Assembly: GCA_963815295.1 (NCBI GenBank)
Contig: CAWFFZ010000008.1
Span: 248,001 to 312,000 of the forward strand
Reading direction: 5' to 3'
Source: JACDHG01 sp963815295
GTDB lineage: Bacteria > Actinomycetota > Actinomycetes > Propionibacteriales > Nocardioidaceae
Length of the DNA stretch: 64,000 nt
The position numbers were made by a program, and so were the translations under genes. Positions 1 to 8,243 of the stretch are shown here, one piece after another. The stretch's first letter is position 1; every line of letters starts with the position of its first letter. The notes beneath the pieces are model-generated. The model searched no databases. It saw nothing but the letters and a program-made list of their open reading frames with translations, and had not been told where the DNA came from.

Positions 1-466
1 CGCAGGTGCCAGGTTGCTCCTGGTCGGCCTCGCACGGTCCCGGGTCGTTGGGGTCGGGAATGCAGTCGGGGGGTGGTGGCGTGGACCCAGTGCCTTCGGG
101 CCCTGTCGGCGGCATAGTCGGAATCAGGGTCTGGTCGGGCTCCGGATAGTCCGGCGGCGGGGTGTCGGGCATCGGCTCGTCCGGCGGCGGAGTGCCGGGT
201 ACGTCGGTCGTCGTGCCGGCCGGCTGGAGCGAGTCTCCGCTCCCGCCCGTGCCGTCGTCGCCCGGGGCCACAACGGCATACGCGCCGACGACGACCGCGA
301 CGACGGCGGCAGCGGCAAGGGCTGGCACGACCCACCGTCGGGAGCGTCGCTGGGCCCCTCCACCTGCTGCGGCGGCAGCGAGGCGCTGCCGGATCTCGGC
401 CCGGGCAGCTTCGGACATGGGCTCTTCAGGCGGCGGAGTGAGGTTTGGGTTGTCAGGCATGGTCAT
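1..466 (-). CDS. Single-pass membrane protein with Pro-rich outer domain, partner of ECF sigma factor (partial)
   Basis: The 3' end lies outside the window, so only about 155 N-terminal residues are visible. A short cytoplasmic N-terminus with an amphipathic segment (about residues 17-35) is followed by a basic stop and one membrane helix at about 45-67. Then comes a long acidic, Pro/Gly/Thr-rich extracytoplasmic tail with repeated PPPD/PPPE motifs. The start ATG at 466 overlaps the end of the upstream ECF sigma gene by 14 nt; a second in-frame ATG lies at 460. Coupling and topology suggest a membrane-bound regulator or anti-sigma factor of that sigma. No zinc-binding anti-sigma motif (HxxxCxxC) is visible, so the function is inferred from position. 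Confidence 0.6.
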   Translation of the reverse strand, partial: MTMPDNPNLTPPPEEPMSEAARAEIRQRLAAAAAGGGAQRRSRRWVVPALAAAAVVAVVVGAYAVVAPGDDGTGGSGDSLQPAGTTTDVPGTPPPDEPMPDTPPPDYPEPDQTLIPTMPPTGPEGTGSTPPPPDCIPDPNDPGPCEADQEQPGTC

Positions 467-1058
467 CCTCTGATGGAAGTCGAGCGGTGTGGGGTGCCGC
501 GTCGCCGAGCGTCTGCGTCAACCTGTTGCGTGCGCGGGACAGCCGGGAACGCACGGTCCCAACGGGCACGCCAAGTGCTGCGGCGGTCTCGTCATAGCTG
601 AGTCCGGTCCACGCCACGAGCGCGAGCACGTCCTGCTCGTGTCGTGGGAGGCGGGCGATCGCGGCCAAGACCGCGGCCATCCTCCGCTCGCTGTCGACCT
701 GGGTTGCGACATGGTCGGCGTGGTCAGGAGAGGCCATGTCGGGCGCAACGCGACCGAGAGCACGAAGCCCTCGCCGCGAGGAGCGAGTGGCGTTGCGGCA
801 TACGTTGTTGGCGATGCCGTACAGCCAGGGGAGGGCGGAACCGTCGTGGACGGTCACCTTGTCCCGGCCGCGCCACACCTCGAGGAACACCGTTGCAGTC
901 GCGTCCTCTGCGTTGTGCCACGACGCCGTACGTCGGAAGCAGTAGTTGTAGATCGCGTCGGCATGACGGTCGAACAGCATCGCGAGCGCTGTCCCACTGC
1001 CGTGGTTGAGCTGGTCGACGAGCCCAGAGTCCGACGGGTCGGTCTCGTGGTGCGCCAT
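453..1058 (-). CDS. ECF RNA polymerase sigma factor
   Basis: A 201-residue sigma-70 family protein with only regions 2 and 4, as in extracytoplasmic-function sigma factors. Region 2 (about residues 12-80) holds the DRHADAIYNYCFR segment and the AEDATATVFLEVWR core-binding helix. Region 4 (about 125-180) holds the helix-turn-helix LSYDETAAALGVPVGTVRSR. The start ATG at 1058 is preceded by GAGGGGA at good Shine-Dalgarno distance; the open frame extends upstream, but that part has no family similarity. It is translationally coupled to the downstream membrane protein, the usual sigma/regulator arrangement. Confidence 0.9.
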   Translation of the reverse strand: MAHHETDPSDSGLVDQLNHGSGTALAMLFDRHADAIYNYCFRRTASWHNAEDATATVFLEVWRGRDKVTVHDGSALPWLYGIANNVCRNATRSSRRGLRALGRVAPDMASPDHADHVATQVDSERRMAAVLAAIARLPRHEQDVLALVAWTGLSYDETAAALGVPVGTVRSRLSRARNRLTQTLGDAAPHTARLPSEDDHA

Positions 1059-1182
1059 GAACGTCCCCTCGAGTGGCTTCACACCTGTATATGTCCGCAG
1101 CCGCGACGTAGTTCCACAAACTCTCGTCGAGGCGTTGCCTTTCCGACATTTTGCGCTGTCCGGCCCAGATAGTCTGCGGCGG

Positions 1183-2322
1183 ATGACTCTCGAGGTGGCG
1201 GCCGCTGCGATCGTGCGCCACGGTCGAGTGCTGGCCGCGCGTCGTACGCATCCCGCAGACGTTGCGGGCGGTTGGGAGCTGCCTGGCGGCAAGGTCGACT
1301 CTGGCGAGTCGGTCGACGACGCGGTGCGTCGCGAAATCCGCGAAGAACTCGCGTGTGACGTGGAGGTTGTCCGCCCTCTCGCCGGACGCGCACCGATCAA
1401 GCCCGGCTATGAGCTCACCGCTCACCTCGCGCGGCTCGTCGACGGGGAGCCGATCCCTCACGAACACGACGCGGTGCGCTGGCTGATGCCCGAAGAGTTC
1501 GACGAGGTCGACTGGCTGCCGTCCGATCGGCCGTTCTTGCTGGAGCTCCGACAGCTGCTCCTCGACGGCGACCCGCTGCTCGGCGGCAACGTCGGTGGCG
1601 CTGTGAGGGTTGGTGCAACGGTGCGGCGGGCGACGGGGCCCTGGACGCCGGCCGTTCATGCCCTGCTCGCACACTTGGCAGCAGCCGGAATCGGCGAGAC
1701 GCCGCGGGTGCTCGGCACCGACGAACTCGGTCGCGAGGTGCTGACTTATCTTCCCGGCCGCGTGGTCGACGTCGACACTGAGGGCCTGCCCGTCGACGTG
1801 CTGGCGCGAGGCATGGGGTGGCTGGCTCGCTATCACGCTGCGGTTGCCGGCTTCCGGTCCGAAGGTCCGTGGCGAACAGGCGCGACCGCACTTGGCCCCG
1901 GCCAACTGGTCTGTCATCACGACTTCGCCCCGTACAACGTGGCGCTCAGCGGGTCGGCTGAAGGTGAGGTGCTCGTCGGAGTCTTCGACTGGGATGTCGC
2001 CGGTCCTGGTGTACCGCTCGACGACCTGGCGTTTGCCGCCTGGAACTGGGTGCCGCTGTACCGCGACATCGGACCTGAGCTCAGTGCCCGCCGTCTCGAG
2101 GCCATAGCAGCGGCGTACGACGGTGGGCTGTCCGCGCGGCAGATCCTCGAGGCGGTCGATGCCCGGATTGAACGGTCGGTGAGTGTGATCGCGGCCGGGC
2201 AGGAGGCCGGTGATCCGGGCATGCTGAACCTCGCCAACGCGGGGGAGCCGGCCAGGACGGCGCAGCGGCTTGAGTCGCTCCGCGGGCGGATCCCGTCGAT
2301 CCTGGCGTTGCTCTCACCCTGA
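1183..2322 (+). CDS. Nudix hydrolase fused to an APH-type phosphotransferase
   Basis: A 379-residue two-domain protein. Residues 1-125 are a MutT-like Nudix domain with a clear Nudix box (GGKVDSGESVDDAVRREIRE, then EEL). Residues about 140-360 are an aminoglycoside phosphotransferase/choline-kinase fold with the catalytic loop VCHHDFAPYN and the metal-binding DWD of VFDWDVAGPG. Nudix domains hydrolyse nucleoside-diphosphate linkages; APH folds phosphorylate small molecules. The joint substrate is unknown. The ATG at 1183 sits 7 nt after TAGTCT (1170-1175) with no Shine-Dalgarno, so the transcript is probably leaderless. It is divergent from the sigma factor gene. The frame is open upstream of 1183, but the Nudix fold begins at this ATG. 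Confidence 0.85.
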   Translation: MTLEVAAAAIVRHGRVLAARRTHPADVAGGWELPGGKVDSGESVDDAVRREIREELACDVEVVRPLAGRAPIKPGYELTAHLARLVDGEPIPHEHDAVRWLMPEEFDEVDWLPSDRPFLLELRQLLLDGDPLLGGNVGGAVRVGATVRRATGPWTPAVHALLAHLAAAGIGETPRVLGTDELGREVLTYLPGRVVDVDTEGLPVDVLARGMGWLARYHAAVAGFRSEGPWRTGATALGPGQLVCHHDFAPYNVALSGSAEGEVLVGVFDWDVAGPGVPLDDLAFAAWNWVPLYRDIGPELSARRLEAIAAAYDGGLSARQILEAVDARIERSVSVIAAGQEAGDPGMLNLANAGEPARTAQRLESLRGRIPSILALLSP

Positions 2323-2374
2323 CCGTCGAGTGGCTCACCGGGTTCTGTGGCACGCGGGTCGTAGCATGGCGGCC

Positions 2375-3298
2375 ATGACGTCAAGCACGGCTCCGGGCCG
2401 GCGGCTGCTCCTTGTTCACGCACACCCTGACGACGAAGTGATCGGCAACGGGGCGACGATGGCCAAGTATGTCGCCGAAGGCGCCCAGGTGACGCTGGTG
2501 ACGTGCACGCTGGGCGAAGAGGGCGAGATCCTCGTTGATGCTCTCTCTCACCTAGCAGCCGACAAAGAAGACGGCCTCGGGCAGCACCGTATCGGCGAGC
2601 TCGAAGCCGCGATGCAGTTGTTGGGGGTGACCGACCACCGGTTCCTCGGCGGACCCGGCCGCTACCGCGACACAGGGATGGCCGTCGACGACCAGGGCTT
2701 CGCGATACCACCGCCCGAGATCCGAGACGATACGTTCTGGCGCGCTGACCTGACCGAGGCCAGCAACGAGCTGGTTGCCGTCATCCGCGAGGTCCGCCCG
2801 CAGGTGCTGCTCACGTATGACGAGCAGGGTGGTTACGGCCACCCTGACCACATCCAGGCACACCGGGTGGCGATGTACGGCAGCGTGCTGGCGGCCGTTC
2901 CGTCATACCGGCCCGATCTTGGCGCGCCGTGGGAGATCAGCAAGATCTACTGGAATGCCATGTCCGAGAGCCGACTGCGAGATGGGCTTCGCGCGCTGCG
3001 GGCGACCGGCGACATGACGACGTTCGAGGGAATGGATCCCGAGGGCCCGCTGCCGCCGTTCGTGACCGCCGATGAGCTCCTCACCACCGAGATCGACGGC
3101 AACGAATACGTCGAGGCCAAGCTGGAGGCGATGGCCGCGCACGCAAGCCAGATCGCTGTCGACGGTCCGTTCTTCGCGCTGTCCAACAACCTGGGCAGCC
3201 AAGTCTGGGGCACGGAGTTCTACCGTCTCGTCAAAGGCCGGGCCACCACAGCCGGGTCGCCAGACTTCGAAACCGACCTGTTCGCCGGGGTGACGTGA
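2375..3298 (+). CDS. mshB: Mycothiol biosynthesis deacetylase MshB (GlcNAc-Ins deacetylase)
   Basis: A 307-residue LmbE/PIG-L family zinc deacetylase that removes acetate from GlcNAc-inositol in mycothiol synthesis. The zinc motif AHPDDE lies near residue 16, and the second histidine motif HPDHIQAH near 153. The conserved block GNGATMAKYVAEGAQVTLVT and the long insert with a terminal GxEFYRLV region match MshB rather than the paralogue Mca. The ATG at 2375 is 7 nt after TAGCAT (2362-2367), which suggests a leaderless mRNA; an alternative ATG at 2366 overlaps that hexamer. It is followed by a small membrane protein and a VanW-type gene in an apparent operon. Confidence 0.92.
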   Translation: MTSSTAPGRRLLLVHAHPDDEVIGNGATMAKYVAEGAQVTLVTCTLGEEGEILVDALSHLAADKEDGLGQHRIGELEAAMQLLGVTDHRFLGGPGRYRDTGMAVDDQGFAIPPPEIRDDTFWRADLTEASNELVAVIREVRPQVLLTYDEQGGYGHPDHIQAHRVAMYGSVLAAVPSYRPDLGAPWEISKIYWNAMSESRLRDGLRALRATGDMTTFEGMDPEGPLPPFVTADELLTTEIDGNEYVEAKLEAMAAHASQIAVDGPFFALSNNLGSQVWGTEFYRLVKGRATTAGSPDFETDLFAGVT

Positions 3299-3302
3299 GC
3301 GC

Positions 3303-3719
3303 GTGCCGGTCGCAGCCCTCGCCCGCGTCCCTCGCGCGCTGCCAACGTCCCCACCGGCCTTGCTGACGGGACCGCGCGGGGTCGCGCTTCATCTGCTCGC
3401 CGGACTCGCGGCCGTCGTGGTCGCGCTCCTGGCAGCATGGGTCTCGCGGGGTGTGTGGCGCCCGAGTGGGGCGACCATTCCATGGGGACTGGCGCTCGGC
3501 ATCGCGGGGTCGGCGTCGGCGGTGTGGCTCGGGAAGGCCGTTGCACGCAGCCTCGGCTTTGCGGTGGCGGCCGGTTGGATCGTGGGCATGGGCGTCGTCA
3601 TTGTCGGTGGACCAGGCGGTGACATCATCCTTCTCAGTGACGGCCTCGGCTACGGGTTTCTCGTCTTCGCCACGGCCGCTGTGATCATCACTGCAGGGTG
3701 GGGGAGCTGGACTCGGTGA
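3303..3719 (+). CDS. Small four-helix membrane protein (DUF6113-like) downstream of mshB
   Basis: A 138-residue very hydrophobic protein with about four predicted membrane helices (about 28-48, 56-76, 84-103 and 115-135) and short loops. GTG at 3303 lies 4 nt after the mshB stop, and the gene overlaps the next one by a GTGA junction. Small membrane proteins in this position next to mshB are common in actinobacteria; the family name DUF6113 is a recollection and was not tested. The function is unknown. Confidence 0.75.
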   Translation: MPVAALARVPRALPTSPPALLTGPRGVALHLLAGLAAVVVALLAAWVSRGVWRPSGATIPWGLALGIAGSASAVWLGKAVARSLGFAVAAGWIVGMGVVIVGGPGGDIILLSDGLGYGFLVFATAAVIITAGWGSWTR

Positions 3720-5392
3720 GACTCTGGCCGCGTCGCAAGGTCTACGTCGACGACCTCCCGAAGACACACGACCTGAGGTTCGCCATCGCGTTCGTTCTCA
3801 TCTTCGTGGCTGTCCTCGGTTCCTTGTATGCCGTCGGCCACTTCCTCGCAGGTGACCGGGTGCCGGCAGGTACGACGGTCGCCGGTGTCGAGATCGGAAG
3901 CATGACGGCTGGGCAGGCCCGGACGGTGCTGCAGACGGAGCTCGTCCCCCGCATCGAGAAGCCGGTCAAGGCCACTGTCGGCGGGCGGACTTTCGTGCTC
4001 GACCCTCAGGAGACTGGCCTGACCCTCGACATCGAGGCCACGGTCGACGAAGCCCTTGGCGGCGGCAGCTGGGACCCGCGTCACATGCTGCACGTTCTGA
4101 CTGGTGGTGGGGAGGTCGACCCGGTGATCGTCGTCGACGTGGACGAGATGGCGGTGGTTCTGACCCGGATCTCGTCGAAGGTGCAGCGCCAAGCCGTTGA
4201 TGCACGGGTGTTCTTCACCGCCGGCACACCACAGATCAGGTATGGCGAACCTGGCCGGGCGCTTGACACTGACGCGGCGCAAGACAGGCTCCGGTCAGCC
4301 CTGCTCGGACGGGACGGCAAGGTCAACTTGTCTCTCGGCGCCGTGGAGCCCGACGTCACCTCGACCGAGGCGTCGAGGTTCGTGTCTGGCGTAGCCAATC
4401 CGGCTACGGCCGCCCCGATCCGGTTGCGGGTTGCAGACACGGTCGTCTCGGTCCCCCCTCGGGTGTTCGCTCCCGCGCTTCACGCGGAGGCAGGCGATGG
4501 TCGGCTCCGGCTGACGGTCGACGAGGACACGCTGTTCGGTAGGTCCAAGAGCCGTCTCGCGGAGCTGCCGCACCAGCCTCGCAGCGCCCAGATCAAGTTC
4601 GTCGAAGGCCGTGTCGTGATCCGTCCAAGCCAGGTTGGTGTCGGAGTCACGAAGGAAGCCTGGGCTGCCGGTGCCCTCAAGGCGCTCACCCGGCAGGGCG
4701 ACAGCCGTCGAGCATCGGTCCGCACGTCAGAGATGCAGCCAGGTCTCACCACTCAGGAAGCACGGATGCTTGCGATCAAGCAGCCGGTGGCGTCGCGAGT
4801 GGTCCGCTACGACGAGCGCGTCTCTGGCGACGGCACGCTGCTCGCCCGCCAGCTCAACCGGCTCTTGATGAGACCCGGAGCGTCCGTCAGCGTGCGTGAC
4901 CGGCTCGACATCGGTCAGGACAGGCGGCCTGCGTCGCTGGTGGCGACGGCGACGTACGATGCCGCGTTCAGAGCAGGTCTGACGATCGTCGAACGCACGC
5001 CTAGTCCGCACTACGTCAACTCGTCGACACCGGGCCTCGACGCCGCCCTGTTGTCGCCGGACTCCGACCTCGTGTTGCGAAACGACACCCCCTACGGCGT
5101 GCTCGTGCGGGTGTACGTCGCCTCGGTCCAGGGCAGGATCGGCGAGCTGCATGTCGAGCTGTGGAGCACGCCCTACTTCGACGTGCGGGTTCGTTCGTCC
5201 GATCGCTACGGCGTCGTGAACTTCGGCGTGACCGAAAGCTCCAGCCGACGGTGCACGCCACGGCAAGGGTCCGCCGGGTTCGACATCGACGTGCGGCGTG
5301 TCTTGGCGCACGGCGCGGGTCGCGGCCGCACCGAATCGACCCACACCCGGTACGAGCCACTCGCGGCCGTGCGCTGCATCCCTGCGCGTTGA
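3716..5392 (+). CDS. VanW-family cell-wall associated membrane protein
   Basis: About 558 residues. After a basic cytoplasmic N-terminus there is one membrane helix (about residues 18-42). The outside part carries repeated peptidoglycan-binding-like modules (TTVAGVEIGSMTAGQAR type, about 50-330) and a C-terminal VanW-like domain (about 390-500, with VATATYDAAFRAGL and LRNDTPYGVLVRV). GTG at 3716 gives a 4-nt overlap with the preceding gene and has GGGGGAG upstream, so it is preferred to the GTG at 3698. The family is linked to the cell wall and to glycopeptide clusters, but its biochemical role is not settled. The usual VanW glycine-rich motif is poorly preserved here. Confidence 0.78.
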   Translation: MRLWPRRKVYVDDLPKTHDLRFAIAFVLIFVAVLGSLYAVGHFLAGDRVPAGTTVAGVEIGSMTAGQARTVLQTELVPRIEKPVKATVGGRTFVLDPQETGLTLDIEATVDEALGGGSWDPRHMLHVLTGGGEVDPVIVVDVDEMAVVLTRISSKVQRQAVDARVFFTAGTPQIRYGEPGRALDTDAAQDRLRSALLGRDGKVNLSLGAVEPDVTSTEASRFVSGVANPATAAPIRLRVADTVVSVPPRVFAPALHAEAGDGRLRLTVDEDTLFGRSKSRLAELPHQPRSAQIKFVEGRVVIRPSQVGVGVTKEAWAAGALKALTRQGDSRRASVRTSEMQPGLTTQEARMLAIKQPVASRVVRYDERVSGDGTLLARQLNRLLMRPGASVSVRDRLDIGQDRRPASLVATATYDAAFRAGLTIVERTPSPHYVNSSTPGLDAALLSPDSDLVLRNDTPYGVLVRVYVASVQGRIGELHVELWSTPYFDVRVRSSDRYGVVNFGVTESSSRRCTPRQGSAGFDIDVRRVLAHGAGRGRTESTHTRYEPLAAVRCIPAR

Positions 5393-5410
5393 CCTCGAGG
5401 TCACGTCCTC

Positions 5411-5650
5411 CTAGGTGCGCGGGCGGCGCTCGGGCCGAGGCGGGATCGGTTTGCCGGTCACGACCTCTGCCTGCGGCACGACGACGCGTTCGCCGTCTTC
5501 GCGTTCGACCACCAAAAACGTGTCCTCGAACCGCACCAGTATGCCGAGTATGTCGGTCATGGCCGGCCCGCCACTGGGGCCGACTTCGCCTGGCAGCAGC
5601 CGTCGTACGATCACCCGTTTCCCGACATCGTCGCGGCGCAGAGTCAACAA
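5411..5650 (-). CDS. Small conserved protein (SH3-like barrel, possibly a GNAT-associated N-terminal domain)
   Basis: A 79-residue protein with a basic N-terminus followed by beta-rich sequence (GKRVIVRRLLPGE, ILVRFEDTFLVVERED, RVVVPQAEVVTGKPIPPRP). The pattern resembles the N-terminal SH3-like domain found alone or before GNAT domains in actinobacteria (as in Rv0428c); this is a tentative recognition. TTG at 5648-5650 is preceded by GGGAGAG. It is divergent from fdxA. No catalytic motif is visible. Confidence 0.6.
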   Translation of the reverse strand: MLTLRRDDVGKRVIVRRLLPGEVGPSGGPAMTDILGILVRFEDTFLVVEREDGERVVVPQAEVVTGKPIPPRPERRPRT

Positions 5651-5767
5651 CTCTCCCGGTTGGTGGACCTGGATTCGGCGGCGGTGGCCGAAGCGTAGAT
5701 ACTAGTGGGTGCAAGCAGGCCACCGCGGCTCCCAGCGGTGCCGCCACCGTGATCGAGGAGGACCCAG

Positions 5768-6094
5768 GTGACGTACGTCATCGCGCAGCCGTGTGTGGAT
5801 CTGAAGGACCGTGGGTGCGTCGACGAATGTCCCGTCGACTGCATCTACGAAGGCCAGCGCATGCTCTACATCCACCCCGACGAGTGCGTGGACTGCGGTG
5901 CGTGTGAGCCGGTCTGCCCTGTAGAGGCGATCTTCTACGAAGACGACACCCCGGAGCAGTGGAAGGACTACTACGCAGCGAACGTCGAGTTCTTCGACGA
6001 CCTCGGCTCACCCGGTGGAGCCGCCAAGCTCGGAGTGATCGACAAGGACCACCCCTTCATCGCCGCACTGCCCCCACAGCCGCAAGAAGGCTGA
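5768..6094 (+). CDS. fdxA: 7Fe ferredoxin FdxA
   Basis: A 108-residue ferredoxin with cysteines at 9, 17, 21, 25, 40, 43, 46 and 50. The first group has the C-x7-C-x3-C spacing of a [3Fe-4S] site and the second is a CxxCxxCxxxCP [4Fe-4S] site. The C-terminus carries the EQWKDYYAANVEFF stretch typical of actinobacterial FdxA/FdxC. GTG at 5768 follows the strong ribosome site GAGGAGGACC. It is a soluble electron carrier. Its placement just before dapC mirrors fdxC-dapC (Rv1177-Rv1178) in mycobacteria. Confidence 0.95.
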   Translation: MTYVIAQPCVDLKDRGCVDECPVDCIYEGQRMLYIHPDECVDCGACEPVCPVEAIFYEDDTPEQWKDYYAANVEFFDDLGSPGGAAKLGVIDKDHPFIAALPPQPQEG

Positions 6095-6102
6095 TCGCCT
6101 TG

Positions 6103-7248
6103 GTGGACGCCAGTTCCACCCCTGCGCCGCCTGCCCCATCGGGGTCGGCGGCGCGGTCTGTCTCCAGCCGGCTTCCGGACTTCCCGTGGGATCGGCTGAT
6201 CCCCTTCAAAGAGCGGGCGGCCGCGCACCCCGACGGCCTCGTCGACCTGTCCGTCGGTACGCCAGTCGACCCGGTCCCGGCGCGGATCCAACGCGCACTG
6301 CGCGAGGCCTCCAACGCCCCGGGCTACCCGACTGTGTGGGGAACGCCGCAACTGCGCAGGTCGATCATCCGCTACCTGACCCGGCGGGTGGGGTCGGTGG
6401 CTTTGACAGACGAGTGTGTCCTCCCGACCATCGGGTCGAAGGAGCTCGTCGCGTCGCTGCCGTCCCAGCTGGGGGTGGGTGCCGGTCAGACGGTGCTGAT
6501 CCCGGAAGTGGCCTATCCGACGTATGCCGTAGGGGCGCTGCTGGCGGGTGCGGTCTTTGTGGCCAGCGATGCCACGTCGGCCGTCGGCCCAGCCGACGTA
6601 CCTCTCGTGTGGGTGAACTCGCCGTCGAACCCGACCGGGCGAGTGCTTCCCGTCGCCCACCTGCGCAAGGTGGTCGACTGGGCTCGCGAGCGAGGCGCGG
6701 TCGTGGCGTCCGACGAGTGCTACTTCGAATGCGCCTGGGACGTCGAGCCCGTCTCGGTGCTGCATCCTGACGTCAACGGAGGCTCGCTCGACTCAGTCCT
6801 CGCGGTGCACTCGTTGTCGAAGCGCTCCAACCTGGCTGGCTACCGGGCGGCATTCGTGGCCGGCGACCCCGCGATCGTGAGCGAGCTACGTGAGGTGCGA
6901 CGGCACAGCGGGCTGATGGTCGCGGCCCCTGTGCAGGCAGCGATGGCGGTTGCACTCGACGACGACGGCGACTTGGAGGAGCAGCGACAGCGTTACCTCG
7001 AGCGGCGCGGGTTGCTGCGGCGGGCCTTGCAGCGGTCCCGCTTTCGGATCGAGCACTCAGAGGGATCGCTGTACGTGTGGGCGTCTCGCGATGAGCCCTG
7101 CATGGACTCGCTCACCTGGCTGGCCGAGCGGGGCATCCTCGTCGCTCCGGGGGACTTCTACGGACCAGCGGGCGCGCGACATGTGCGGGTGGCGCTGACG
7201 GCGACTGACGAGCGAGTGGACTCGGCCGCGTCACGCCTCCTGGGCTAG
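6103..7248 (+). CDS. dapC: N-succinyldiaminopimelate aminotransferase DapC
   Basis: A 381-residue class I/II PLP aminotransferase that converts N-succinyl-2-amino-6-oxopimelate to N-succinyl-DAP. Landmarks: the SNAPGYPTVWGTPQLR substrate/cofactor region (about 65-80), VNSPSNPTGR (about 168), SDECYFE (about 202) and the PLP lysine in HSLSKRSNLAGYR (about 240). GTG at 6103 is 8 nt after the fdxA stop and has AGAAGG upstream; TTG at 6100 is an in-frame alternative. It works with dapD and dapE nearby in the meso-DAP/lysine branch. Confidence 0.93.
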   Translation: MDASSTPAPPAPSGSAARSVSSRLPDFPWDRLIPFKERAAAHPDGLVDLSVGTPVDPVPARIQRALREASNAPGYPTVWGTPQLRRSIIRYLTRRVGSVALTDECVLPTIGSKELVASLPSQLGVGAGQTVLIPEVAYPTYAVGALLAGAVFVASDATSAVGPADVPLVWVNSPSNPTGRVLPVAHLRKVVDWARERGAVVASDECYFECAWDVEPVSVLHPDVNGGSLDSVLAVHSLSKRSNLAGYRAAFVAGDPAIVSELREVRRHSGLMVAAPVQAAMAVALDDDGDLEEQRQRYLERRGLLRRALQRSRFRIEHSEGSLYVWASRDEPCMDSLTWLAERGILVAPGDFYGPAGARHVRVALTATDERVDSAASRLLG

Positions 7249-7268
7249 GTCGTCGTACGACGGAGAGG

Positions 7269-8243
7269 TCAGGCCACGTCGACATGCACGTGGTCCCGGT
7301 GCTCCAAGATGACTCGGGTCTCGGCGCTGGTGTCGCCGTCGAGACCGGGTGGGTCGAAGTTGCGCCAGCCGTCCCCCGACGACGCCCCCGCGCTCCAGAT
7401 GCGGTCGTCGAAGATGACGTGGCCGACGTGCAAGCGTTCGGCGTTGGCCACGAGGTACTGCGCGAGCACCCAGCCCCGCCGGGTGTTGTTCTGCGAGGTA
7501 GGGCGGAAGAAGATGTCGATCGCGCGCCCCTCGTAGTGCGCCGACCCCTCCATGTGGCCTGACGTCGCGCCACCAGGCTCGAAGCCGCCCAGCGGCAGCT
7601 CTCCAAACGCCTTGGCGACGTCGTTGCGAACGGCGTTGGCGCGCGCTGTGAGACCGTTCGCGGCGAGCTTCTCGTCGGACGCCTCGGCCGCGTCGGTCTG
7701 GCACGAGAACGCCGCATCGCTGTAGCCGGACATCGCGCTGGCGATGGTGCGGCCGTCCTTCTCGTGGTCGGCGTAGGCGTCGGGAAAGGCAGAGCGCTGC
7801 ACTTCCTGCGCCGCCTCGGTGATTGCCATCTCTTCGTAGCCTTCGACCTTTACCAGCGCGTCGTAGAAGGCGTTCGTCGCGTAGTAAGGGTCCTTGATCT
7901 GCCTCTCGGTCCCCCAGCCCTGGCTCGGCCGCTGCTGGAAGAGACCGAGCGAGTCACGATCGCCGCCGTCCAGGTTCTGCAGTTTCGACTCCTGGTACGC
8001 GGTCGCGATCGCAATCGAGATGGCGCGGGCAGGCAGCTCGCGACGTTCGGCCACGGCGGCGATGATGGACGCGTTCTCGGCTTGTTCGATCGTGAGGCCG
8101 ACGGTGTAGTTGTCGACAGTGGCGGTGCACGAGTTGGGGTCGGGCAGCGGCCCGAGACCAGACTGGACGGCGTACCAAGTCCCCGCTCCGGCAACCACGG
8201 CCACGGCAGCGATGGCCGCGACCACTCTGGTGCGCTTAGTCAT
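7269..8243 (-). CDS. Secreted transglycosylase-like protein with a C-terminal peptidase-like domain
   Basis: A 324-residue exported protein: an N-terminal signal/anchor helix (about 6-27), then a lysozyme/SLT-like segment with AYQESKLQNLDGGDRDSLG followed by LFQQRP (glutamate about 88). The C-terminal half (about 195-324) is a His/Asp-rich domain (EGSAHYEGRAIDIFF, HVGHVIFDD, HRDHVHVDVA) that resembles the ARB_07466-like / D-Ala-D-Ala peptidase fold. The ATG at 8243 overlaps the dapD stop by 8 nt, so translation is coupled to a DAP-synthesis enzyme. A role in peptidoglycan turnover is inferred. Confidence 0.72.
   Translation of the reverse strand: MTKRTRVVAAIAAVAVVAGAGTWYAVQSGLGPLPDPNSCTATVDNYTVGLTIEQAENASIIAAVAERRELPARAISIAIATAYQESKLQNLDGGDRDSLGLFQQRPSQGWGTERQIKDPYYATNAFYDALVKVEGYEEMAITEAAQEVQRSAFPDAYADHEKDGRTIASAMSGYSDAAFSCQTDAAEASDEKLAANGLTARANAVRNDVAKAFGELPLGGFEPGGATSGHMEGSAHYEGRAIDIFFRPTSQNNTRRGWVLAQYLVANAERLHVGHVIFDDRIWSAGASSGDGWRNFDPPGLDGDTSAETRVILEHRDHVHVDVA

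Noticed and set aside
1006..1182. Upstream extension of the Nudix-APH gene to 1006
   Set aside because: It would overlap the divergent sigma factor gene; the Nudix fold starts at 1183 and a -10 hexamer lies at 1170-1175.
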